DNA of 64,000 nt, taken from contig JALIGW010000058.1 of NCBI GenBank assembly GCA_023053685.1, positions 3,248,045 through 3,312,044 of the forward strand, read 5' to 3'. The stretch comes from Diadophis punctatus similis. Its lineage: Eukaryota > Chordata > Lepidosauria > Squamata > Dipsadidae. A program made the translations under genes and the position numbers. The notes under the pieces were generated by a model. That model searched no databases and was not told the DNA's origin. It saw only the letters and a program-made list of their open reading frames with translations. Below are positions 1-9,418 of the stretch, piece after piece (the first letter of the stretch is position 1; every line of letters begins with the position of its first letter).

Positions 1-297
1 ACACTTACAACCATTGCTTGCATCCCCACAATCATGTGGTCAAAACTCACACATTTGGCAACTGACTCATATTTATAACAGTCGCAGTGTCCCAGGATCA
101 CGTGATCCCCTTTTGCGACCTTCTGACCAGTGAGGAAGCCAGATTCACTTAACAACTGTGTGACTAACTTCACAACTGCCCTGATTCGCTTAACAACGGT
201 GGCAGGAAAGGTGGTAAAACCAGTCAGAATTCGCTGAACAAGCGTCTCGCTTAGCAACAGAAATGCAGGTCTCCGTTATCGTTGTAAGCCGAGGACT
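1..297. mobile_element. Tigger/pogo-like MITE, partial
   Basis: This is part of an abundant element of about 380 bp whose ends read CAGGTAGTCCTCGACTTAC and whose interior has GTGATCAAAATTCAGAC and GATCCCCTTTTGCGACC. The left end is cut by the window. TA flanks at several intact copies suggest a Tc1/mariner-superfamily origin (inferred). Confidence 0.7.
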
Positions 298-724
298 CCC
301 TGCAAAGATTCAATGCAGATTTGCTTCATCTGATTTGACCCATCCCGAACCCATGTTTTTCCAACCTGGAGTTTAGCAACTCGGGAGATGCAACGTGTTG
401 AAATGGGACGCAGCTGTTTTTGTGTGATTGTGGTTGTTGTTTTAGGGTGGGGCTTAGCAAGCTGTATTGATCAAGGACGCCTTTCGTGTGAAAGAGAAGA
501 AGATGCAACAGCTGGAAAAAGGAAACTGGACAACAGTCAGGAAAAAAAACCTGCAGGATTCACAGGGACTCGATCCAAAACGTTGGCCAGATAGGGATAT
601 CTGACCCATAATCCCCTCCCTTGAAATTTGGCCGAGAAAAGCTTGCCAAGGCCACATGCCTGCACCAAGGAGGCTCACCCTTCTCAAATACAAAAGCCAT
701 TTTTTCCCCTATCGGAATCAGAAT
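298..724. other. Unassigned intergenic DNA
   Basis: I see no gene or recognised repeat here. The short open frames lack any family signature. Confidence 0.4.
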
Positions 725-930
725 AAAGATGGAAGGGACCTTGGAGGTCATCTAGTCCAACCCCCTGCTGCTATACTATTTCTGACAAATGGTGGTCCAG
801 TCTCTTCTTAAAAACTTCCAGTGATGGAGCGCCCATAACTTCTGGTGGCCAGCAGTTCCACTGGTTAATTCTCCTCACTATTAGGAAGTTTCTCCTCAAT
901 TCCAGGTTGCTTCTCTCCTTGATTAATTAT
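725..930 (-). mobile_element. CR1 LINE 3' fragment
   Basis: The minus strand carries the CR1 end, seen on plus as AGGGACCTTGGAGGTCATC then CTAGTCCAACCCCCTGCT, followed by the reverse of the ORF2 C-terminus (reads like NQWNCWPPEVMGAPSLEVFK in pieces). Confidence 0.75.
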
Positions 931-1027
931 TACCATTGATCAATTTTATCGTTAAAAACCTGAAAGCGTTTTTAACATTTTTGTTATTTTTCTCTTTGAT
1001 TTTAAGCTGCCCAGAGTCCCCTTACCG

Positions 1028-1375
1028 ATAGTCCTCAACTTACAACGAAGTAAGTCGAAGACTGAGGTAGACTTCAAATCCCACATACGAATTTGGAGTT
1101 ACAATGGCACTCAATAAAAAGTGACTTCCGACCGTTTTTCACACTTACGACCGTTGCAGCATTCCCCATGGTCATGTGATCAAAATTCAGACTCTTAACA
1201 GCTGACTCATATTTACGACGGTTGCAGTGTCCCGGGATCATGTGATCCCCTTTTGCGACCTTCTGACAAGCAAAGTCTGCGGGGAAACCAGACTCACTTA
1301 ACGACCGGGTGACTTAACTTCACAAGTGCAGCAATTCACTTAGCAACGGTGGCAAGAAAGGTCATAAAATGAGGC
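1028..1375. mobile_element. Tigger-like MITE
   Basis: Starts near GATAGTCCTCAACTTACAAC. It includes the CATGTGATCAAAATTCAGAC and GATCCCCTTTTGCGACC blocks and ends in the ACTTAGCAACGGTGGC region. Confidence 0.7.
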
Positions 1376-1957
1376 AAAACCCATGTAAATTTAATAAATA
1401 ATAATAAAATAGAATAATTATAATTTTTCAAAAAGGAGACAGGAAAAACTTCTAGAAATGTAATAAACAATACTAAAATAGAATATTTTTTTATAAAAGG
1501 AGGAGGGAGAATCTCAGATATATATGCAATAATAAAATGAAATGATTATAATTTTTGGAAAGTAGACATGAAAATTGTGTTCATATAAATTCATATAAAT
1601 TATAAATTAAATTAAAAACTAAACTAAACTAAACTAAACTAAAATAATAATAATAAAATAAAATAAATAATAAAATAATAAAATAAAATAAAATAAAATA
1701 AAATAAAATAAAATAATAAAATAAAATAAAATAAAATAAAATAAAATAAAATAAAATAAAATAAAATAATAAAATAAAATAAAATAAAATAAAATAAAAT
1801 AATAAAATAAAATAAAATAAAATAAATAATAATAAAATAAAATAATAAAATAAAATAAAATAAAATAAAATAAAATAAAATAAAATAAAATAATAAAATA
1901 AAAAAATAAAATAAAATAAAATAAAATAAAATAAAATAAAATAAAATAAAATAAAAT

Positions 1958-1988
<31 letters not shown>

Positions 1989-2640
1989 CTAAACTAAACT
2001 AAACTAAACTAAACTAAACTAATAAAATAATAAATAATAAAATAAAATAATAAAATAAAATAAAATAAAATAATAAACTAAACTAAACTAAAAAAAAAGA
2101 AAAAAGAAAATAAAAATAAAATAATAAAATAAAATAAAATAAAATAAAATAAAATAATAATAAAATAAAATAAAATAAAATAAAAAATTAAATTAAAATA
2201 AAATAAAATAAAATAAAATAAAATAATAAAATAATAAAATAAAATAAAATAAAATAAAATAAAATAAAATAAAATAAAATAAAATGAAATATGAAATAAA
2301 ATAATAAAATAAAATAAAATAAAATAAAATAAAATAAAATAAAATAAAATAAAATAAAATAAAATAAAATAAAATAAAATAAATAATAAAATAATAAAAT
2401 AAAATAAAATAAAATAAAATAAAATAAAATAAAATAAAATAAATAATAAAATAAAATAATAAAATAAAATAAAATAAAATAAAATAAAATAAAATAATAA
2501 AATAATAAAATAAAATAATAAAATAAAATAAAATAAAATAAAATAAAATAAAATAAATAATAATAAAATAATAAAATAAAATAAAATAATAAAATAAAAT
2601 AATAAAATAAAATAAAATAAAATAAAATAAAATAAAATCT
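1376..2640. repeat. AAAAT-type microsatellite, about 1 kb
   Basis: AT-rich DNA grades into a near-pure AAAAT/AATAA array from about 1,610 to 2,637, with short AAACT islands (1,963-2,025). The Phe/Tyr/Ile-rich open frames on the minus strand are products of the array. Confidence 0.9.
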
Positions 2641-3425
2641 TGGAAGAATAACCGACTCAGATAGGATTCTGCAACATAATCCTGGGCCACGTATATTGAT
2701 TTTCATTCGTGTAAAATAAAATAATTGTAATTTCTTTTTTAAAAAAAAACGCATCAGAAAAATCTTTCTCGGTCTTCCCCCATGGATTTCTCCGCTTCCC
2801 GCCTTGCTCGTTGTCCAAACTCACGTGTGGCCGGCTGGCTAAGCTGTGGGAGGGAGGGAGGGAGGGAGAGGACTCATGAGCTGTGCAAGGCAGCAGCTGT
2901 GCGCACAGCACACACCCAGAATGTGCAAGGGGGTGTGTGGGTGTGTTTGCTCACCCACTGGGGGGTGTGGGGGGGGAGTGGAGAGTCATGTTTAGATAAG
3001 TGCAGCCGTGCCAAAAGGAGGAGGCTGGCTGGGAAGCTTTCCGCAGACAAGCTGGCGCCTCGGTACACCTGGGGAAGCTCAGGTTAAATGCGGTGCACAT
3101 TCCAGAGCTGCGCATACAGCTGATTGAAACATTAACAAACAGGCCAGCCGAGCCAGGCTCCAGATGGGCTGGGTGGGAGCCAGAGGTGTGGGGGGGGGGG
3201 TAGAGAGAAGGGGAGGGAGGGGAAGCCCAGGGATGAGCAGGGCAGTGCGCTCAGCAAACACCACCAGCTATGCCCGGCTATGCGCTGTCTCCAGCCTGTG
3301 GATATTGTACCCACACAGAGACACCCAGAAAAAGGGGTTTTTTTTTAATTGCGGAGGGGGTAGGAAAAATGATCCACAAGCAGGATGGGAGAATAAAAGG
3401 GTTGGAGGGACTTCGGAGGTAAGAA
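2641..3425. other. Unassigned G-rich intergenic DNA
   Basis: GGGA and GTGTG runs are present. I see no splice-supported frame or known repeat. Confidence 0.4.
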
Positions 3426-3497
3426 TGTGTGAACAGAGTTGGAAGGGACCTGGTAGGTCATCTAGTCCAACCCCCACACAAGCAGGAGACCCTACAT

Positions 3498-3880
3498 CAG
3501 TGATGGCGAACCTTTTTTGGTTTGCGTGCCAAAAGGGGGGGGGATGCGGGGGATCACATGTGTGCGTGCCCACACTCATAATTCCATGCACCCCCGCACA
3601 TGCACGCATGACCCCCCTGCTCCCAGCATGCAATGGCACGCCCATTTTTCGCTCTCTCCAGGCTCCAGAGCCTTTCTAGGAGCCTGGGGAGGGCGAAAAT
3701 GGCCTTCCCCACCCCCTCTGGAGGCTGGAAACAGCCTGTTTCCCGACTCCCAGTGGGCCCAGAAGGCCCGAAAATCAGCCGGCTGGTGCACACATGCACG
3801 CCGGACCTGAGCTCGCGTGCCCACCGATATGGCTCCGCGGGTCACTTGTGGCACCCCTTGCCATAGGTTCGCCATCACGG
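3498..3880. mobile_element. hAT-like element in CR1, copy 1
   Basis: It starts CAGTGATGGCGAACC and ends GGTTCGCCATCACGG. Flanks are CCCTACAT (3490-3497) and CCCTACAC (3881-3888), an 8-bp target duplication with one mismatch. The 383-bp interior is GC-rich with CACATGCACGC-type stretches and no transposase. Confidence 0.8.
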
Positions 3881-4119
3881 CCCTACACCATTTCTGACAG
3901 ATGGCAGTCCAGTCTCTTCTTGAAAGCCTCCAGTGATGAAGCTCCCACAACTTCTGAAGGCAACTTCTGTTCCATCGGTTGATTGTTCTTACTGTCAGAA
4001 AATTTCTCCTTATTTCCAGGTTGAATCTCTCCTTGAATCTCTCCTACAGATTAACAGAGTTGGAAGGGACCTGGTAGGTCATCTACTCCAACCCTCTGCT
4101 CAAGCAGGAGACCCTACAC

Positions 4120-4449
4120 CAGTGATGGTGAACCTTTTCGGCACCGAGTGCCCAAACCGGAACGTGCGTACATGCGCGTGCATATGCGCACGCCGGAGAG
4201 CCAGCAACCCAAAGACCAGTTGGCTGGTGCGTGCATGCTTGATTTTTGGCTGGTTTTTGGGCTGTCTTCAGGTCATCTTCAGGCCGTTTTTGGGGCTCTT
4301 TTCCGGCGCTCCAGCACCCATAAAGACCAGATAGCCAGTGCGCATGTGCGCCCGAGAAACCAGAAGAGTAGCTGGTGACAGCACACATGCCTACAGAGAG
4401 GGCTCTGCGTGTCACCTCTGGCACGCATGCCATAGGTTCGCCATCACGG
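4120..4449. mobile_element. hAT-like element in CR1, copy 2
   Basis: It has the same ends as copy 1. Flanks are CCCTACAC (4112-4119) and CCCTATAA (4450-4457). The 330-bp interior has diverged. Confidence 0.75.
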
Positions 4450-5180
4450 CCCTATAAAATTCTGGACAAATGGTTGTCCAATCTCTTCTTGAAAACCTCC
4501 AGCGATGGAGCACACACAACTTCTGAAATTCTGTTCCACTGGTTAATTGTTCTCACTGTTAGAAAGTTTCTCCTTAATTCCAGGTTGCTTTTCTCTCTTT
4601 GATTAGTTTCCATCCGTTGTTTCTTGTCCTGCCTTCAGGGGCTTTGGAGAACGGAACCGAGTTAGAAGGGACCTTGGAGGTCTTCTAGTCCAACCCCCTG
4701 CTCAACCCTGTGCCATTTCAGACAAATGGTTGTTCAGTCTCTTCTTAAAAACCTCCAATGATGAAGCACCCACAATTTCTGGTGGCAAGCAGTTCCACTG
4801 GTTAATTGTTCTCAATGTCAGGAAGTTTCTCCTTAATTCCAGGTTGCTTCTCTCCTTGATGAGTTTCCATCCGTTGCTCCTTGTCCTGCCTGCTTTGGAG
4901 AATAGCTTGACCACTGTCTTCTTTGTGATAGCCCCTCAAATCTGGATCCTTCCAATCAAGATGGGGTAATGGAGCCCACAGAGCCATGTGAGAGATCTCA
5001 CATTCTATGGTGGGTTAGAAAATCAGCTTAGACTCCCCCCCCCCTCTCAACAGTCTGGCCAGAAAAACCAAAGTCTTCCTTTGGGTAAGCTTAACTCTTG
5101 ACGTCTTCATGGAAGCAAACATGGAAGCAAACAAGCATGGAAATGTCTTCTACATGGTCATCAGCCATTATGGTTCCAAC

Positions 5181-5390
5181 CACAGGTGGGATTCAGCCGG
5201 TTCGGACCGGTTCAGGCGAACCGGTAGTTGTGATTTGTGGACCTGCAGGGGGGCCTGCCCACACACCCGGGTGCAATCCCATCCTATATCGCTGTTTTTT
5301 TGACGCTGCATGCATGCGCGGACATAGCGCGCGCTCACGTTTTTTGATTCTGGGTGAACCGGTTGTTAAATTATGTGAAGCCCACCTCTG
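5181..5390. mobile_element. Non-autonomous hAT element (CACAGGTGGG...CCCACCTCTG)
   Basis: A 210-bp element with inverted ends is flanked by perfect 8-bp duplications GTTCCAAC (5173-5180 and 5391-5398). Internal ACCGGTT motifs mark a family seen several times in the window. Confidence 0.85.
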
Positions 5391-5599
5391 GTTCCAACAT
5401 CTCAGCTTGTTTTGCACCCTGGGCGTGTCTTTCAGGTCTCCCACTCAAAATAGGAGACTGGTGTACTGGTTAGGAAGTTGGACTGTGACCTGGGAGAGGC
5501 AGAATTGGGGCCACACTTGGTGGAAGCTCATTTCTGTAGGTAACACTACCACAGTCTCTCAGCCCAACTGCCGATTACAGATCCTTGTGGAACCTGGTT

Positions 5600-5875
5600 T
5601 AAGCTCTAGACCACAGGTGGGAAAAATGGACCCTTTGATCACTTGTGGACTTCAACTCCCAGAATTCTTCACCTTCCCCATGCTGGCTCAGGAATTCTGG
5701 GAGTTGAAGTCCAGAAGTCATCAAAGGGCCCACCTTCCACATGCTACCTCAGGAATTCTGGGAGTTAAAGTCCATATGTCATCAAAGGGCCCACCTTCCA
5801 CATGGTGGCTCAGGAATTCTGGGAGTTGAAGTCCAGAAGTCATCAAAGGGCCCACCTTCACCAACTCTGCTCTAG
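5600..5875. repeat. Tandem copies of a CTCCCAGAATTC palindromic repeat
   Basis: Units of about 62 bp contain GGAATTCTGGGAGTTGAAGTCC followed by CATCAAAGGGCCCACC, repeated three times after an inverted first unit. They derive from the short palindromic MITE family at 17595-17730. Confidence 0.7.
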
Positions 5876-5967
5876 ACTAAGGACTGCCATGCGGAGAATC
5901 ATCATAGAAACAGCTGGCCAGAGTCACTCAAAAGATAGACGGATGGCATGTAATTGCATAAGTAAGG

Positions 5968-6335
5968 ACAGGTAATCCTCCATTTACAACAATTCGTTTA
6001 ATGACCGTTCAAAGTTACATCATTGAAGAGTTATTCATGACTGCTTTTTCACGCTTACAACTTTTGGTCATGTGATCAAATTTTGGATGCTTAGCAACTG
6101 GCATGTATTTATGACGGTTTCACTGTCCCAGGGTTCACATGATCCCCTTTTGCGATGTCGACGGGGGAAACCAGATTCACTTAACAACTCTTTTACTAAC
6201 GGAACCACTGCGTGGCTTAACAGCAGTGGCGAAAAAACTCATGAAACAAGGCAAAACTCACTTAACCTGTCTCGCTTAGCGACAGAAACGTTGGGGTCCA
6301 TTGTGTTCGTAAATCAAGGACTACCTTTAGGTAAA
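5968..6335. mobile_element. Tigger-like MITE
   Basis: Complete-looking copy from ACAGGTAATCCTCC to AAGGACTACCTTTA. Confidence 0.7.
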
Positions 6336-6429
6336 CCCAACAAACAGTCTGCATTTAATAGCAGATGGAGTCTGTTGGTGCCTCTTCCAACTCACTAGTT
6401 TTGTTTAGAGAAAGTTTTTGGGAGCTGAA

Positions 6430-7165
6430 TAAAGTCAGGGGCTACCCCCCAAAGAAGAAGGAGTCAAGCTATTCTCCAAAGCACCTGAGGGTAAGGATGG
6501 GAACTAATCAAGGAGAGAAGCAACCTAGTACTAGGGAGGAATTTCCTGACAGAGGGAACAATTAATCAGTGGAACTACTTGCCTCCAGAAGTTGTAAATG
6601 CTGCAACATTGGAAGTTTGTAAGAAGAGATTGGATAACCATTTGTCTGAAGTGATGTAGGGTATCCTGCCTAAGCAGGGGGTTGGACTAGAAGACCTCCA
6701 AGGTCCCTTCCAACTCTGTTATTCTATTTCTAAAATTAGGGAGCCAGAAAAGATGCTAGGAATTACTTCTGATCTTGAGCCCTGTAGATTAACATGGCTT
6801 TTTTTCCTACCATAAATTAATCTCAGGGAATTTTAATTATATTTCCCTTCCTCCAAGGAAGGGCCGCCACAGAGAGGAGGGGTCAACCTGTTTTCCAAGG
6901 CACCTGAAGCCCAGACAAGGAATAATCGATGGAAACTGATCAAGGAGAGATTCAACTTAGAAATAAAGAGAAATGTAATGATAGTGAGAACAATCAACTT
7001 GATGGACGAGAAGTTGCCTTCAGAAGTTGTGGGAGCTTCATCACTGGAAGTTTTCAAGAAGAGACTGGACTGCCATCGGTCAGAAATGGTGTAGGGTCTG
7101 CTTGGGCAGGGGGTTGGACTAGATGACCTACAAGGCCCCATCCAACTCTGTTAATCCTGCAACTG
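6430..7165 (+). mobile_element. Two CR1 LINE 3' ends, plus orientation
   Basis: The copies at 6,440-6,735 and 6,850-7,160 each end GGGGTTGGACTAGAAGACC or the equivalent, then a TTCCAACTCTGTT-type tail. Upstream they encode broken ORF2 C-terminal sequence ([16 protein letters not shown]-like). Confidence 0.8.
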
Positions 7166-7676
7166 TTCATGTTTTAGTCTCCAGACGTTTAATCATCGTA
7201 GTTGCTCTTCTCTGCAAATCTCCTAGGTCTCAGAATTCCAACTTTGTTCTTAAATTCTCCAATCCAGCTCTGCTCTACCTGGTAAACTCTGCCCCCAGCT
7301 TAGCAGCTGCACAACCAATTTACACAGCCGTGTCTTCTCCACCTCTAGGGACTGGCAGTGACTGGTTCCTTCCCACTCAGGCGGCAGCATTACTCACAAC
7401 CCTTGAGCACACAACCCTAACCCACCCAGCTTCTGCAGAAAGTCACTCCAACTGGGCCGATTCCACCTGCACCACAGGGCGCTGTGCCCCAGGAACCCCA
7501 AAAAGGCACCGTGCTGCCTTCGGGGTTTCAGCCTAAGTTTCCCAGAGTTGCAATGGGAAGAAGAGGAAAGGTTGCAAGGGGGAAAAGTACAGATGTGGCA
7601 TTAAAAGGAGCTGGAAACCTCCTAAGAATTTGGCAGCTGAAAGTGGCTACCTGGCTGGCAGGTTGAGTAGGAAGCT
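7166..7676. other. Unassigned intergenic DNA
   Basis: Non-repetitive by eye; no gene recognised. Confidence 0.4.
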
Positions 7677-7684
7677 CTTTGGAG

Positions 7685-7809
7685 CAGGGGTCTCCAACCT
7701 TGGCCACTTTTGACTTGTGGACTTCAACTCCCAGAATTCCTCAGCCAGCTAAGGAATTCTGGAAGTTGAAGTCCACAAGTCTTAAAGTGGCCAAGGTTGG
7801 AGACCCCTG
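7685..7809. mobile_element. Palindromic hAT-type MITE
   Basis: The element starts CAGGGGTCTCCAACCTTGG and its other end is the inverted copy. Perfect 8-bp duplications CTTTGGAG lie at 7677-7684 and 7810-7817. Confidence 0.85.
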
Positions 7810-7825
7810 CTTTGGAGTGAATACA

Positions 7826-8195
7826 GGTAGTTCTTGACTTGCGTCTGCAATTGAGCCGCAAATTTCTCTTGAGAAGTGAGTTTTGCTCCATTTTTATGAC
7901 TTTTCTTGCCACAGTCGTTAAGTGAATCACAGCCGTTAAGTTAGCCACACGGTTGTTGAGTGAATCTGGCTTCCCGATTGACTTGGCTTGTTTGAAGGTC
8001 GCAAAAGGGGATCACGTGACCCCGGGACACTGCAACCGTTGTAAATATGAGTCAGTTGCCAAAACTGTCTGAATTTTGATCATGTGATCATGGGGATGCT
8101 GCACCGTGTGAAAAATTGTCATCAATTACTTTTTTTTCAGGGTTATTTAACTTTGGTCACTAAACGGACTGTTGTAAGTCAAGGACTACATGCAT
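7826..8195. mobile_element. Tigger-like MITE
   Basis: Runs from ATACAGGTAGTTCTTGACTT to GTCAAGGACTACATGC with the typical GATCACGTGACCCC interior. Confidence 0.7.
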
Positions 8196-8934
8196 CTTTG
8201 GTGGGTCTCAATTTCCCATTTGTGAAAAGCAGTGGAAGCAGCCAGTCTTCTGCAGTTATAGGGGGCTGCATCTGTTGGAGATTGGGCAGTCATTTGTGAT
8301 GAGCAGAGGATCTCTGCACTGGGTTGGGCTAGAAGACCTCTAAGGTCCCTTCAGCCCTAAAATTCGGATTCTCCTGCCAACTAATCCTTCGGGCACCATC
8401 GCTAAGAGAGGTTTATCTCTAAGCCTTTTACCAGACTGTAGAGGTATGTAGAATCCTAGGGCTGGAAGGGACCTCAGAGGTCATCTAGTCCAACCCCCTT
8501 GCTCAAGGCAGACCACCTACCATCCTGGTCAGCGCTTTTTCATTCCCAACCTGGCTGAGACAAAGTTTAGCCTCTTCTCTCCACTCACACATTCACATAA
8601 AAAACACACCTCCTGTCACTTTAAACTTGTGGACTTTTAACAATGCTGGCTGGGGAATTCTGGGAGTTGAAGTCCACAAAGCAGCCATGCTTGAGAAACA
8701 CTGTTCTGATTGACAGCCGTCCTTGGCCTACGATTGGTGGGGCTTCCACTCTGACCTCCAGACTAACCACCTCTTCCATCGTGCCTCCCCCTCCATATAG
8801 GCTGCGACATCAAACCCGAGATTCCCCTAATCAGCATAGCTTGGATTCAGGGGTCTCCCCAAGCCCCCTCCCCACAACCCTTCCTCCCAGCCCCAATGAA
8901 ATGACACTACAAAAAGCCTTTTTCACAGCACATA
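8196..8934. other. Intergenic DNA with CR1 end fragments
   Basis: Short CR1 tails lie near 8,318-8,355 (plus) and 8,460-8,505 (minus), and a palindromic MITE fragment at 8,630-8,690. COX4I2, the next gene in mammals, was not recognised. Confidence 0.5.
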
Positions 8935-9376
8935 TGCATTTGTTCCCCAACAAGAGCAAAACTATGGTAGAAAAATATTCTCAGAAATAGGAGCATTGTA
9001 ATATACAATACAGTCGATTCTCAAAAACTGAGAAATATTCGCGAGAGGTTTTAGCCCCTGCTTTTAAGAAAGCAGGGTGAAAGAAGGCACTGTCCCATCA
9101 AGACGTTAAGAGATGCGGGATGGTACAATTTTGAGTCCAATTCTAGCACTTGGTCCCTTCTGGAATTAAAAGCACGAGTGATGGACAAGAATTCCCCCAT
9201 TGTGTCTTGACCGCCAAAAACCAGTTTCCATCCAGCCGTCCAGCTCAAAATCTCGGGAGATAAGGAAATGGGGTAGAGACAGACACACACCCCACATCAC
9301 CACCGAAGCAGCGCCCCGTTTTCCCAACCATTGGAGGGATAGGAAGCATTCCAAACAGATCTTCCGGCCGATTTCT
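8935..9376 (-). other. ID1: ID1 3' untranslated region (approximate extent)
   Basis: Minus-strand sequence after the ID1 stop is free of obvious repeats down to about 8,935. It contains at 8994-9010 the block CATTGTAATATACAATA (plus-strand reading; the reverse complement is TATTGTATATTACAATG), followed by an AATATT/ATAGTT stretch. This resembles the end of the mammalian ID1 3' UTR as I remember it. No clear AATAAA follows, so the polyadenylation point is not resolved. Confidence 0.7.
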
Positions 9377-9418
9377 TCAGCGGCACAAGATTCGGTCGTC
9401 CGGGCTAACGCAAGCAGG
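9377..9418 (-). CDS. ID1: ID1 exon 2 (coding part) with stop codon
   Basis: The minus strand shows a T-rich tract, the acceptor CAAACAG, then 13 codons reading [13 protein letters not shown] and TGA at 9379-9377. This matches the ID1 C-terminal signature (ACVPADDRILCR in human as I recall it), in phase with exon 1. It is too short to show up in an ordinary ORF scan. Confidence 0.95.
   Translation of the reverse strand, partial: PACVSPDDRILCR

Larger units (their letters stand above)
3426..4940 (-). mobile_element. Three CR1 LINE 3' ends in a row, two carrying a hAT-like insert
   Basis: CR1 ends recur near 3,430, 4,048 and 4,655, each starting AGAGTTGGAAGGGACC and running into reversed ORF2 C-terminal sequence. 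The first two are interrupted at 3,498 and 4,120 by the same type of DNA transposon. Confidence 0.8.

Noticed and set aside
2188..2754. Long Phe/Tyr/Ile-rich open frames
   Set aside because: Translation of an AAAAT microsatellite; no start context, no domain.
1..8934. COX4I2 expected next to ID1
   Set aside because: No exon with cytochrome c oxidase subunit 4 motifs was found; it may lie outside the window or be missing.
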